From: Streptomyces sp. MST-110588
GTDB taxonomy: Bacteria > Actinomycetota > Actinomycetes > Streptomycetales > Streptomycetaceae
DNA length: 64,000 bases
Assembly (NCBI RefSeq): GCF_022695595.1
Contig: NZ_CP074380.1
Span: forward strand, 7,344,501 to 7,408,500
Reading direction: 5' to 3'
Shown here: positions 30,081 to 39,119 of the stretch, one piece after another
Layout of the letters: every line of letters begins with the position of its first letter
How positions within the stretch are numbered: position 1 is the stretch's first letter
Program-made: the position numbers and the translations under genes
Notes under the pieces: generated by a model
The model's input: only the letters and a program-made list of their open reading frames with translations
What the model was told of the DNA's origin: nothing
Databases searched by the model: none

Positions 30081-30264
30081 GTGTGTTCTCCTCCAGGGTC
30101 GTAGCAACGGCCCATGATCCCACCGCTGTCACTCCTGGGACCGCCGCCGTGCATACGGTCGTCTCTCCCGGCGACGGGGCGAGCGAGGCGGCCTGTCGAA
30201 CGTTGCCACGTGAAGTTGTCAACTACCCGGCGCCGCGCGTCGGTCGAGGAGTACGGTCCTCGCC

Positions 30265-30951
30265 ATGGTTTTCGGACAGATGCCCAATGGTGCGCGGGAC
30301 ACGGCCGAAGCCTCCCGGCCGTCCGGTGCGGACCGGGCCCTCGGTGCGCCGGACCGGCAGCCTGGGGACGCCGCGGACCACGAACCCGGGCTGGCCTTGA
30401 AGATCCTGGTCGCGGGGGGATTCGGGGTGGGCAAGACGACCCTGGTCGGGGCCGTCGGCGAGATCCGTCCGCTGCGTACGGAGGAGCGGCTCGGCGCGGC
30501 CGGGACGTCGGTGGACGACACCGAAGGGGTGGAGCACAAGAGCACCACCACCGTGGCGATGGACTTCGGGCGTATCACCATCAGGGCGGGGCTGTCGGTG
30601 CACCTCTTCGGAACGCCCGGGCAGGATCGTTTCTGGTTTCTGTGGGACGACTTGGCGGACGGCGCGCTGGGGGCCGTGGTGCTCGCCGACACGCGTCGGC
30701 TCCCGGACTGTTTCCCGGCGGTGGACTACTTCGAGAGCCGCGCCGTCCCGTTCCTGGTGGCCGTCAACTGCTTCGCCGGCGCGCGGGCGTACGGCGCGGA
30801 CGAGGTCGCGCAGGCACTGGACCTGGACCGCGGCACACCGGTGGTGCTCTGTGACGCGCGGGACCGTGATTCCGGCAAGCAAGTACTGATACGGCTGGTG
30901 GAGTACGCCGGGCGGACACACGCCGCCCGGCTGCTGGACTCCGTCGGCTGA
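30265..30951 (+). CDS. Conservon-type small GTPase (CvnD-like)
   Basis: 228 residues. After a ~45-residue flexible N-terminus the protein has a P-loop LVAGGFGVGKTTLVGAVGEI, followed by RTEERLGAAGTSVDDTEGVE, KSTTTVAMDFGRI, LFGTPGQDRFWFLWDDLADG and LVAVNCFAGA, the diagnostic sequence of the Streptomyces conservon GTPases. Conservons normally encode CvnA (membrane ATPase/kinase-like), CvnB (roadblock), CvnC (DUF742) and CvnD (GTPase) and act as G-protein-like regulators of development and secondary metabolism. Here CvnA and CvnC are absent and the roadblock gene follows rather than precedes, so this is a reduced unit. Confidence 0.92.
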   Translation: MVFGQMPNGARDTAEASRPSGADRALGAPDRQPGDAADHEPGLALKILVAGGFGVGKTTLVGAVGEIRPLRTEERLGAAGTSVDDTEGVEHKSTTTVAMDFGRITIRAGLSVHLFGTPGQDRFWFLWDDLADGALGAVVLADTRRLPDCFPAVDYFESRAVPFLVAVNCFAGARAYGADEVAQALDLDRGTPVVLCDARDRDSGKQVLIRLVEYAGRTHAARLLDSVG

Positions 30952-31205
30952 GGGCCCCTTGGGCGTCCGTCCCTCGCCTGTCCGCCGCCCGTCCGGTGTC
31001 GGTCCGGCACGCGTCCGCCGCGCGCCTGCCGGACCCGCGTCATACGGCGTGAACGAGCCGGGTGGGCGGCGCGGCGGGAGAGGGCCGCTTGCCGGGACGC
31101 GACCGGTGGGTCAGGCTGGCACGGCGGTCGTGCGCGATCGCCGACCGCTGACCGCGCCCGGGGAAGGGCGCCGACGGGGACACGGGGAACAGGGGGAGAA
31201 GCGGC

Positions 31206-31595
31206 ATGGCACTGAGCAGCGAACTGGACTGGCTGCTGGAGGATCTGACCAGGCGGACGGAACGGGTACGGCACGCCCTCGTGCTGTCCAACGACGGACT
31301 CGTGACGGGGGCGAGCGAGGCACTGGCGCGGGAGGACGCCGAGCACTTGGCCGCGGTCGCCTCGGGCCTGCACAGCCTCGCCAAGGGGACCGGCCGCCAG
31401 TTCAAGGCCGGGCGGGTGCGTCAGACGATCGTGGAATTCGATGACGCGGTGCTGTTCGTGACGGCGGCGGGCGACGGCAGTTGCCTGTGCGTGCTGGCAG
31501 GCGCGGACGCCGACCTGGGACATATCGCTTACGAAATGACGCTGCTCGTCAACCGTGTGGGTGAGCATCTGGGCGTCATGGCGCGACAGCCCTGA
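31206..31595 (+). CDS. Roadblock/LC7 domain protein (CvnB-like)
   Basis: 129 residues, behind GGGGGAGAAGCGGC and ATG 31206. Roadblock fold: LSSELDWLLEDLTRRTERVR, HALVLSNDGLVTGASEALAR, EHLAAVASGLHSLAKGTGRQ, VEFDDAVLFVTAAGDGSCLC, LGHIAYEMTLLVNRVGEHLG. In MglB and CvnB such proteins regulate a partner small GTPase. The CvnD-like GTPase gene lies 254 bases upstream in the same direction, an unusual spacing and order for a conservon. Cytoplasmic, probably dimeric. Confidence 0.93.
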   Translation: MALSSELDWLLEDLTRRTERVRHALVLSNDGLVTGASEALAREDAEHLAAVASGLHSLAKGTGRQFKAGRVRQTIVEFDDAVLFVTAAGDGSCLCVLAGADADLGHIAYEMTLLVNRVGEHLGVMARQP

Positions 31596-31694
31596 AAGTT
31601 ATCCACAGCCGGCCGGGCGGGGGTTGACCCGCTGTCGCATCCCGCGGCTATGGTCGTCACTGTCAGTGATCGACATGTTGCGGGGGTGCAGGAC

Positions 31695-32582
31695 ATGGCA
31701 GTGATGTGTGACGGGCGGCAGGCGCTCGCGATGAGCCGGGCGGCTCAGGAACTGGAGCTCAAGAGCGGGGAGTTGGAACTCGCCCGGCAGCTCGGAGAGG
31801 TACGTACGGTCCCGGCGGGCCCTGCCCCGGGACCCGGGTGGAACGGCTTGCCCAGGCGCCGGGCGGTGCCGGCCGAGGAAGTCGAGAGACTACGGGCCGA
31901 GGAGGGGTTCCCGGACGCGCTGCGCGGGCGGATCCGGACGGTCGGCTCGGCCGGCGCGGCCGAACTGATCGGGGTCGGCCCCACCCGGTTCCTCCGTCTG
32001 GCCAAAGCCGGCTGCTTCGCGCCCGTCAGGTTCTACGTGAACCGCTACAGCGCCGTGGTGTGGCTCTACCTCGCGGCGGAGCTGACCGGCTTCGCCGAGC
32101 GCGAGCCGGGACTGCTGCGGGAGAACACCCCCGCAGCGATGCGGGTGATGCTCGACGCGGGAGGGGACTGGCGCGGACGGCAGTGGCGTGGCCGGCGGGT
32201 CTCCCGGCTGATGGAGGAGGCGGAGGACCGCTGGGAGTCGGCGGCTGTGATTGCCGCCGTACTGCCCCCGGAGGAGGTGGCCTCAGTGGTGGAGGACCCC
32301 TCGGAGCGCTCCCTGCTGCGGCAGCTCAAGCCCGTCCTGGCCACCGTCGGCACCACGACCCCCGCCGCGCGGGAGGCGGCCGACCGCGTACTTATCGCGC
32401 AGGAGTTCGACGAGGTGATGTGGTACCGCGTCAGCCTCTCCCGGGCCCTGGAAGGCGCCCGGGCCCAGGGACCCGCGCGCCGCAGGCAACCGTCCGACGC
32501 GTACCGCGGCGGTCAGCCGCCCAGCTTCCGGAACAGCCCCTCCTGGACGACCGACACCAGGAGCCTGCCCTCAAGGTCGTAG
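31695..32582 (+). CDS. DUF6397-like hypothetical protein
   Basis: 295 residues if ATG 31695 (GCAGGAC just upstream) is used. Features: a Glu/Leu-rich opening (MSRAAQELELKSGELELARQ), a helix-turn-helix-like block (ELIGVGPTRFLRLAKAGCFA, then PVRFYVNRYSAVVWLYLAAE), SRLMEEAEDRWESAAVIAAV and a variable C-terminus. The HTH-like part suggests DNA binding, but this is only pattern recognition, and the DUF number is from memory of similar Streptomyces proteins in this neighbourhood. The reading frame continues 70 bases into the convergent tesB gene, so the last ~23 residues are antisense to a conserved protein and may not be conserved. Confidence 0.65.
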   Translation: MAVMCDGRQALAMSRAAQELELKSGELELARQLGEVRTVPAGPAPGPGWNGLPRRRAVPAEEVERLRAEEGFPDALRGRIRTVGSAGAAELIGVGPTRFLRLAKAGCFAPVRFYVNRYSAVVWLYLAAELTGFAEREPGLLRENTPAAMRVMLDAGGDWRGRQWRGRRVSRLMEEAEDRWESAAVIAAVLPPEEVASVVEDPSERSLLRQLKPVLATVGTTTPAAREAADRVLIAQEFDEVMWYRVSLSRALEGARAQGPARRRQPSDAYRGGQPPSFRNSPSWTTDTRSLPSRS

Positions 32583-33382
32583 ATACGCCCGCGGGCCAGG
32601 CCCCGGCCGCCGGTGGCGATCGGTGACTCCTGGTCGTACAGGAACCACTCGTCCGCGCGGAACGGACGGTGGAACCACATCGCGTGGTCGAGGGAGGCCA
32701 TGTCGAACCCCCGGGGACCCCACAGGGGCTCGATGGGGATGCGCACGGCGTCCAGGAGCGTCATGTCGCTGGCGTAGGTCAGCGCGCACGTGTGGACGAG
32801 CGGGTCGTCACCCAGCGGCCCGACTGCCCGCATCCATACGGCGCTGCGCGGCTCGGCGCCCTCGATCTCCGCCGGTGTCCAGCGCAGCCGGTCGACATAG
32901 CGGATGTCGAAGGGCACCCTGCGAGCCATTCGCTCCAGGGCCTCGGGCAGCTCGCCGAGGTGCTCGCGGACCTCGTCGGCGACCGTGGGCAGCTCCTCGG
33001 GGCCGGGCACCTCACGGCGCATCGGCAACTGATGTTCGAAGCCCGGTTCGGGCTTGTGGAAGGAGGCGGTCAGATTGAAGATCGTGCGTCCCTCTTGGAC
33101 GGCGACGACCCGGCGCGTGGTGAAGGAACGGCCGTCACGCACCCGCTCGACCTGGTACACGATCGGCACGCCGGGGCGGCCCGGGCGCAGGAAATACGCG
33201 TGCAGCGAGTGCACGGGCCGGTCACCGTCCGTGGTCCGGCCGGCCGCCACCAGAGCCTGGCCCGCCACCTGCCCGCCGAAGACCCGCTGGAGGGACTCCT
33301 GCGGGCTGCGGCCCCGGAAGATGTTCACCTCGATCCGCTCCAGGTCCAGCAGGTCGACGAGTCTTTCGGCCGGGTTGGTCAT
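32513..33382 (-). CDS. tesB: Acyl-CoA thioesterase II
   Basis: 289 residues, a double hot-dog thioesterase that cleaves acyl-CoA to free acid and CoA. Diagnostic segments: FRGRSPQESLQRVFGGQVAG, QALVAAGRTT, HSLHAYFLRPG, RSFTTRRVVAVQEGRTIFNL, SLDHAMWFHRPFRADEWFLY and GRIYDLEGRLLVSVVQEGLF. The catalytic Asp-Thr-Gln set expected of TesB lies within these motifs (DHAMWFH and SVVQEG). Start ATG 33382. It follows the helicase gene by 52 bases and is probably co-transcribed with it. Confidence 0.95.
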   Translation of the reverse strand: MTNPAERLVDLLDLERIEVNIFRGRSPQESLQRVFGGQVAGQALVAAGRTTDGDRPVHSLHAYFLRPGRPGVPIVYQVERVRDGRSFTTRRVVAVQEGRTIFNLTASFHKPEPGFEHQLPMRREVPGPEELPTVADEVREHLGELPEALERMARRVPFDIRYVDRLRWTPAEIEGAEPRSAVWMRAVGPLGDDPLVHTCALTYASDMTLLDAVRIPIEPLWGPRGFDMASLDHAMWFHRPFRADEWFLYDQESPIATGGRGLARGRIYDLEGRLLVSVVQEGLFRKLGG

Positions 33383-33434
33383 GACCGGTGGTCCTCCGTT
33401 GTGTCGCTCGACCGTCTCGGCCGAATCCCTCACA

Positions 33435-35948
33435 TCACATCTGACCCACATCGGTGACGCGCACGACCGCGCGCCCCTCCTCGTCGGAGGCCGCGAGGTC
33501 CACCTCCGCGGAGATGCCCCAGTCATGATCGCCGTTCGGGTCGGCGAAAGTCTGCCGCACCTTCCACAATCCGTGCTCGGGGTCCTCTTGAATCTGCAGC
33601 AGTTTGGGGCCGCGCGCATCCGGACCGGTGCCCAGCTCGTCGTACTCCTCCCAGTAGGCGTCCATCGCCTCGCCCCAGGCGTCCGCGTCCCAGCCGGACT
33701 CGGCGTCCATCTCGCCGAGCTCCTCGACCTTGTCCAGCGCGGCCAGCTCCACCCGGCGGAAGAGCGCGTTGCGTACGAGCACCCTGAACGCCCGCGCGTT
33801 GGCGGTGACGGGCTTGACCTGGTCCGCCCGCTCGGCGGCCTCTTCCGCCGTCTCCTCGGCCGGATTGGCCAGTTGCTCCCACTCGTCCAGAAGGCTGGAG
33901 TCGACCTGGCGGACCATCTCGCCCAGCCAGGCGATGATGTCCTGGAAGTCCTCGGACTTCAGGTCGTCGGGCACGGTGTGGTCCAGGGCCTTGTAGGCGC
34001 TGGCGAGGTAGCGCAGCACGATGCCCTCGGTACGCGCCAGCTCGTAGAAGGAGGTGAACTCCGTGAAGGTCATGGCGCGCTCGTACATGTCACGGATGAC
34101 CGACTTCGGCGACAGCGGATGGTCGCCGACCCACGGGTGACTCTTGCGGTACAGGTTGTAGGCGTGGCTGAGCAGCTCTTCCAGCGGCTTGGGGTACTCG
34201 ACGTCCATGAGGCGCTCCATGCGCTCCTCGTACTCGACGCCGTCGGCCTTCATCTGGGCGACCGCCTCGCCCTTGGCCTTGTTCTGCTGGGCCGCCAGGA
34301 TCTGCCGCGGGTCGTCCAGGGTGGACTCCACGACCGAAACCATGTCCAGGGCGTAGGACGGGGACTGGGGGTCCAGCAGGTCGAAGGCGGCCAGCGCGAA
34401 GGTGGACAGGGGCTGGTTGAGTGCGAAGTCCTGCTGGAGGTCGACGGTCAGCCGGACGATCCGCCCCTCCGCGTCCGGCTCCTCCAGGCGCTCCACGATC
34501 CCGCCGTCCAGCAGCGAGCGGTAGATGGCGATGGCACGCCGGATGTGCCGGAGCTGGTTACGGCGCGGCTCGTGGTTGTCCTCCAGCAGGTGGCGCATCG
34601 CCTCGAAGGCGTTGCCCGGCCGGGCGATCACGGACAGCAGCATCGCGTGGGTGACGCGGAAGCGGGAGGTCAGCGGCTCCGGATCGGAGGCGATGAGCTT
34701 CTGGAAGGTGTTCTCGTTCCAGTTGACGAACCCCTCGGGCGCCTTCTTGCGCACCACCTTGCGGCGCTTCTTCGGGTCGTCACCCGCCTTGGCGAGCGCC
34801 TTCTCGTTCTCCACGACGTGCTCGGGCGCCTGCGCCACGACGAAGCCCGCGGTGTCGAAACCGGCCCGCCCGGCGCGGCCCGCGATCTGGTGGAACTCCC
34901 GCGCCCGCAGGGTACGCACACGCGTGCCGTCGTACTTGGTCAGCGCCGTGAACAGCACGGTACGGATCGGGACGTTGACTCCGACGCCCAGGGTGTCCGT
35001 ACCGCAGATGACCTTCAGCAGACCGGCCTGGGCGAGCTTCTCCACCAATCGCCGGTATTTGGGCAGCATCCCGGCGTGGTGCACGCCGATGCCGTGGCGG
35101 ACGTAGCGGGAGAGGTTACGGCCGAACTTCGTCGTGAACCGGAAGTTCCCGATCAGCTCCGCGATCTTGTCCTTCTCGGCACGCGAGCACATATTGATGC
35201 TCATCAGAGCCTGCGCCCGCTCCACGGCCGCGGCCTGGGTGAAGTGGACGATGTAGACCGGCGACTGGTGGGTCTCCAGCAGTTCGGTGAGGGTCTCCGT
35301 CAGCGGCGTCGCCCGGTATTCGTACGACAGGGGTACGGGCCGGGTCGCGGAGCGGACGACCGAGGTCGGCCTGCCGGTGCGGCGGGTCAGGTCCTCCTCG
35401 AACCGCGACATGTCACCGAGCGTCGCCGACATCAGCACGAACTGCGCCTGCGGCAGTTCCAGCAGGGGGATCTGCCAGGCCCAGCCGCGGTCGGGCTCGG
35501 CGTAGAAATGGAACTCGTCCATGACGACCTGTCCCACGTCGGCGTCCTTGCCGTCGCGCAACGCTATCGAGGCCAGCACCTCGGCGGTGCAGCAGATGAC
35601 GGGCGCGTCGGCGTTGACGGAGGCGTCGCCGGTGAGCATGCCGACGTTCTCGGTGCCGAAGAGTTTGCACAGGTCGAAGAACTTCTCCGACACCAGCGCC
35701 TTGATGGGCGCGGTGTAGAAGGTCACCTGGTCATGGGCCAGAGCCGTGAAGTGGGCACCGGCCGCCACCAGGCTCTTTCCCGAGCCGGTGGGGGTGGACA
35801 GGATGACGTTCGCCCCCGAGACCACCTCGATCAGCGCCTCCTCCTGGGCAGGGTAAAGCGAGATTCCCTGCTGCTCGGCCCAGGTCGAAAAGGCTTCGAA
35901 GAGGGCATCGGGGTCGGCGTCGTTCGGCAGATGATCGATGAGGGTCAC
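33435..35948 (-). CDS. DEAD/DEAH-box RNA helicase with C-terminal DUF3516 region
   Basis: 837 residues from GTG 35948 (VTLIDHLPNDADPD), chosen because GGGGGC precedes it and homologues start here. Superfamily 2 helicase of the Ski2/HelY group: Q-region SLYPAQEEALIEVVSG, motif I STPTGSGKSLVA, II VVMDEFHFYAEPDRG, III LMSATLGDM, V VICGTDTLGVGVN, VI IAGRAGRAGFDTAGF. After residue ~390 comes a long acidic helical domain (FVNWNENTFQKLIASDPEPL ... RVTDVGQM) matching DUF3516. Likely unwinds structured RNA during turnover or ribosome maturation (family knowledge). It heads a two-gene unit with tesB. Confidence 0.94.
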   Translation of the reverse strand: MTLIDHLPNDADPDALFEAFSTWAEQQGISLYPAQEEALIEVVSGANVILSTPTGSGKSLVAAGAHFTALAHDQVTFYTAPIKALVSEKFFDLCKLFGTENVGMLTGDASVNADAPVICCTAEVLASIALRDGKDADVGQVVMDEFHFYAEPDRGWAWQIPLLELPQAQFVLMSATLGDMSRFEEDLTRRTGRPTSVVRSATRPVPLSYEYRATPLTETLTELLETHQSPVYIVHFTQAAAVERAQALMSINMCSRAEKDKIAELIGNFRFTTKFGRNLSRYVRHGIGVHHAGMLPKYRRLVEKLAQAGLLKVICGTDTLGVGVNVPIRTVLFTALTKYDGTRVRTLRAREFHQIAGRAGRAGFDTAGFVVAQAPEHVVENEKALAKAGDDPKKRRKVVRKKAPEGFVNWNENTFQKLIASDPEPLTSRFRVTHAMLLSVIARPGNAFEAMRHLLEDNHEPRRNQLRHIRRAIAIYRSLLDGGIVERLEEPDAEGRIVRLTVDLQQDFALNQPLSTFALAAFDLLDPQSPSYALDMVSVVESTLDDPRQILAAQQNKAKGEAVAQMKADGVEYEERMERLMDVEYPKPLEELLSHAYNLYRKSHPWVGDHPLSPKSVIRDMYERAMTFTEFTSFYELARTEGIVLRYLASAYKALDHTVPDDLKSEDFQDIIAWLGEMVRQVDSSLLDEWEQLANPAEETAEEAAERADQVKPVTANARAFRVLVRNALFRRVELAALDKVEELGEMDAESGWDADAWGEAMDAYWEEYDELGTGPDARGPKLLQIQEDPEHGLWKVRQTFADPNGDHDWGISAEVDLAASDEEGRAVVRVTDVGQM

Positions 35949-36081
35949 GCCCCCATATTGCCCTCCTTCGGCCCGTATCAGGGAACCGGCACCTCGGACG
36001 GTGATCATCTACCGCTACGCTGTGTCGCCGGTCCCGCATCACCTGGGCGGGAAACGATCGAGCAAGGGGTGGGGAACGACC

Positions 36082-36873
36082 ATGATGGGACCGGCGCACT
36101 CGCTGTCCGGGGCCGCGGCCTGGCTGGGGGTGGGCGCGGCCACGGCCGCCGCCGGGCACCCGATGCCCTGGCCGGTGCTTGTCGTCGGCGCCCTGATCTG
36201 CGCCGGCGCGGCCCTCGCCCCCGACCTGGACCACAAGTCGGCCACCATCTCGCGAGCCTTCGGCCCGATGTCGCGGACCCTGTGCGAGGTCGTCGACAAG
36301 CTCTCCTACGCGGTCTACAAGGCCACCAAGGCGCGCGGCGACGCCCGCCGCTCGGGCGGCCACCGCACCCTGACCCACACCTGGCTGTGGGCGGTGCTCG
36401 TCGGCGGCGGGATGTCCCTGCTGGCCGTGCAGGGCGGTCGCTGGGCGGTGCTGGCCATCCTCTTCGTCCACATGGTCCTCGCCATCGAGGGCCTGCTGTG
36501 GCGGGCCGCCCGGGTCTCCAGCGACATACTGGTGTGGCTGCTGGGAGCCGCTTCGGCCTGGATCCTGGCCGGAATACTGGACCAGCCGGGGAACGGCTCG
36601 CACTGGCTGTTCACCGAGCCGGGCCAGCAGTACCTGTGGCTGGGCCTGCCGATCGTGCTCGGCGCGCTGGTGCACGACATTGGCGACGCCCTGACCGTCT
36701 CCGGCTGCCCGATCCTGTGGCCCATCCCCATCGGCCGCAAGCGCTGGTACCCCATCGGCCCGCCCAAGCCGATGCGGTTCCGTGCCGGGAGCTGGGTGGA
36801 GATAAAGGTCCTGATGCCCGCCTTCATGCTGCTGGGCGCCATCGGCGGACTGGGCGCCCTCAACTACATCTGA
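36082..36873 (+). CDS. YdjM-like metal-dependent hydrolase family membrane protein
   Basis: 263 residues. ATG 36082 follows AAGGGGTGGGGAACGACC. The N-terminal HSLSGAAAWLGVGAATAAAG, DLDHKSATISRAFGPMSRTL, GGHRTLTHTWLWAVLVGGGM and LVHDIGDALTVSGCPILWPI are the conserved His/Asp motifs of the DUF457/YdjM family, which contains multi-pass inner-membrane proteins with a putative metal site. At least five hydrophobic segments are present. Substrate unknown. It diverges from the helicase gene (134-base gap) and converges on the Imm21 gene. Confidence 0.9.
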   Translation: MMGPAHSLSGAAAWLGVGAATAAAGHPMPWPVLVVGALICAGAALAPDLDHKSATISRAFGPMSRTLCEVVDKLSYAVYKATKARGDARRSGGHRTLTHTWLWAVLVGGGMSLLAVQGGRWAVLAILFVHMVLAIEGLLWRAARVSSDILVWLLGAASAWILAGILDQPGNGSHWLFTEPGQQYLWLGLPIVLGALVHDIGDALTVSGCPILWPIPIGRKRWYPIGPPKPMRFRAGSWVEIKVLMPAFMLLGAIGGLGALNYI

Positions 36874-37064
36874 CACCTTTGCCCCCGTCCTGCCCCGCCG
36901 CCCGCCGGCCCCCCGCGTCCGGACGTATCCCTGCGCACCAGGTCCACACAGGCACCGCCGCACCCCCGGAAAGCCCCCGGAAACCCTTGCCGAAAGCCGG
37001 GCGGGCGGACACCGCCTGTCCCGCAGACAAGGTAGGGATGTTTGCGTGGCAGGGGTGCCGAGCG

Positions 37065-37652
37065 TCAGCAGCTACCGTCCTCGGCGACGAGTTGCACCAA
37101 GCCGACCCATGGAAACTCGCCGCTCTTATGGACCGCACGCACCCTCCAGTGGCCTGCCGGGAGCTGTACCGGAGCCTGGTCCGGCCGGCCCCCGTCGGGA
37201 TGATCCACTCCCAGACCGGCGCCCGCTTCGGCCGAATCCATCAACACCGCCGGGCCATCGGTGACCCACAGTCCGCCGTCCTCCCAAGCGGTGTCCGGAT
37301 CGGCCAGGACCGCTTCGGCTGCCGTGAACAACTCGGCCTCGGAGTCGGCAGCCAGCCACCGCACGAACAGCAGTTTCTCTGGCAGGAAGCACGTCCTTGC
37401 AGGTTCATCGGCCAGGACAAGCGCAGTGACGGCGCCCGCGCCCACGGCGATCACACCGGCCCAGTCCTCCACCTCGCAGGCGCGGTCGTAGTCATCACGA
37501 CCATCGGCATCACCGAGGACGGAACCGTCCTCCGTGCAACCACCCCAGGCGTTCACCGAGGACTCAGGAACGGCGATCAAGGGGCCGCCCCTCGACCGGA
37601 CCCACACCAGCCCAGCAGGGTCAAAGCGATCGGTGTCGTGAGAAGCAGCCAT
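37065..37652 (-). CDS. Imm21-family immunity protein, orphan
   Basis: 195 residues. VWVRSRGGPLIAVPESSVNA followed by WGG, DDYDRACEVEDWAGVIAVG, ALVLADEPARTCFLPEKLLF and RWLAADSEAELFTAAEAVL reproduce the Immunity protein 21 pattern, small cytosolic proteins that neutralise toxins of polymorphic contact-dependent systems. No toxin gene is adjacent. To the right lies a decayed transposon zone, and to the left a convergent housekeeping gene. An orphan immunity gene may protect against toxins from siblings or be a leftover of a lost cassette. ATG 37652 has no strong SD. Confidence 0.82.
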   Translation of the reverse strand: MAASHDTDRFDPAGLVWVRSRGGPLIAVPESSVNAWGGCTEDGSVLGDADGRDDYDRACEVEDWAGVIAVGAGAVTALVLADEPARTCFLPEKLLFVRWLAADSEAELFTAAEAVLADPDTAWEDGGLWVTDGPAVLMDSAEAGAGLGVDHPDGGRPDQAPVQLPAGHWRVRAVHKSGEFPWVGLVQLVAEDGSC

Positions 37653-37782
37653 GTGCGCAGTCTGCCACCCACCACCGACATCGCTCGGAGGCCGGAGCCT
37701 GGTCGGCCGACCTGGTCACTCGGGGCGGCGTGGTCTGGCCGATGTGGGGCCTTGGAGCTGAGGTAGAGCTTCGTGACTGTCG

Positions 37783-37941
37783 TCAGGGTGAGTCAGGTGC
37801 CGTGATCGTCGAGGAAGGACCGCCACGACTGCGTCGCGGTGCTTCGTGTTTGATGAGCCCGGCCTTGTCGAAGCCGAGACGGTTCTGGCGGACGTCGATG
37901 GGCAGCGGGACGAGCGGCGGGATCGGCAGGTTGTCGTTCAC
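37783..37941 (-). CDS. Short coupled ORF after the TnsA-like remnant
   Basis: GTG 37941 overlaps the stop of the preceding TnsA-like frame (GTGA) and reads 52 residues beginning VNDNLPIPPLVPLPIDVRQN, then RLGFDKAGLIKHEAPR, ending shortly after. The first ~35 residues look like genuine protein; the last ~15 (RSRGGPSSTITAPDSP) look like read-through after truncation. The overlap suggests it was the next gene of the transposon operon, now cut short. Not identified. Confidence 0.4.
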   Translation of the reverse strand: MNDNLPIPPLVPLPIDVRQNRLGFDKAGLIKHEAPRRSRGGPSSTITAPDSP

Positions 37942-38570
37942 CTGGGTGTCCCTGCCGTGAGGTGGGAGAAGGACTGCGAGAAGTGGTCCAAGGGGATCGC
38001 GGCGAGCGACTTCTTGGTGATGGCCTCGGTGGCCAGTTCACCAAAGGGGGCCGGGACCCGGTGCAGGTGCTTCCAGCCACCGCTTGCTCGCCATCAGCAC
38101 CGGATCAGGAATTCCTGCCCGTTTGAACTCCCGGTCCACCGTCCGGCAGGCCCTCGCCGTGGCCGCGAACGCTTCGGCTGCCGCGTTGTCAGCACGGCCC
38201 GTGGCCCGGACGTCGACCACCCCCCGCGGCCGTCCGCCATGCGTACGAAGTAGGCCGGCGCGTGCCGCCGCCGTCGAGTGCCGTCATGCCAGTGCAGCCG
38301 GAACGGCTGCGAGGCGATATCCCTGACCGGCGGATCGGCATCCAGAAGAATCAGCCGGTCCGGCTCTGGGCACGACTCGTAGCCGATGTGCCCGCCGGTC
38401 GTGGCGCAGAGATACCAGCCCGCGAAGCTCTCCCCGCCTTTGGGCCAACGGAACGGACGCACCGGCTCCGCGTACGCGAAACGTACATCCCAGCACATCC
38501 CCAGCGATCGCCGAACCCGTACCGCGTCCTTCAGAAACCTCAGCTCGAACGCGGCCAGATCCGGATCCGC
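37938..38570 (-). pseudogene. TnsA-like heteromeric transposase endonuclease remnant
   Basis: Three reading frames must be joined. First (38570-~38222): FELRFLKDAVRVRRSLG, PVRPFRWPKGGESFAGWYL, CATTGGHIGYES, DRLILLDADPPVRDIASQPF, RLHWHDGTRRRRHAPAYFVR. Second (~38220-38070): VVDVRATGRADNAAAEAFAA, TARACRTVDREFKRAGIPDP. Third: HRVPAPFGELATEAITKKSL ... SHLTAGTPR, stop at 37938. These are the hallmarks of the Tn7-type TnsA-like endonuclease subunit carried by actinobacterial transposons. The expected PDYF is PAYF here, which would remove the catalytic Asp, and the usual ES-WLERD stretch reads ESCPEPD. No start codon is found, and there are two frameshifts (one in a run of six C at 38220-38225). Decayed. 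Confidence 0.75.
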
Positions 38571-38727
38571 TTACGCCGCTGCGAGCCGCCCTGGCCCCAC
38601 TCCTGACCACCCGCACTCCGTACTGATCAAACTTCGGTGGCACAGGACGCCGCCCACCGGCTCCCGCGCGCGCCGACCAGCGGAAATCCACTACCGGGGC
38701 CGGCGCGTACCGGCCTAGCATCCGCCC

Positions 38728-38949
38728 ATGCCCAGACCTCATGGATTCAGCTATACGCGCCGTGCCGACGGCGTCATCGTCATCACTCACCACAACCGGC
38801 CCGCCGGGACGCTGCGCGGTGCCCGCGCGGAACAGTTCTTCGCGGAGGTGGAATCGGGCGACGCGCAACTGGTGATGGCCCGCTGGACCGGAGCGTACAA
38901 ACACGGCAACGAGCGCCAAGCCCGCCGGCACCCGCGCAACCGCCGCTGA
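38728..38949 (+). CDS. Small conserved hypothetical protein, 73 aa
   Basis: ATG 38728 starts MPRPHGFSYTRRADGVIVIT, followed by HHNRPAGTLRGARAEQFFAE, VESGDAQLVMARWTGAYKHG and NERQARRHPRNRR. This pattern (short beta opening, LRG-ARA-FLAEVE helix, ARWTGAYKHGNER) recurs in many Streptomyces genomes as a conserved protein of unknown function. Unlike its neighbours it is intact, so it may be a resident gene flanked by insertions rather than cargo. Confidence 0.75.
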   Translation: MPRPHGFSYTRRADGVIVITHHNRPAGTLRGARAEQFFAEVESGDAQLVMARWTGAYKHGNERQARRHPRNRR

Positions 38950-39119
38950 TCCGGGCACGGCCCGGTCTGCCGGTGCAGCACGGCCTGCCGGCACGGCCCA
39001 GACCGTCCCGTCCGGCGCACCATCAGGCCGGGCAGGCAGGCGGCAGGCCACGCCTCCGTCTTCCGGGCGGGCGAAGCACTGCCGTAGTGGCCCTCCCTTC
39101 CCTGCAGCCTCCCTTACCT

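Noticed and set aside
33054..37766. 1570-codon plus-strand open frame
   Set aside because: Runs antisense through TesB, the helicase and beyond. The opposite strand has clear family motifs, so this is a codon-bias artefact.
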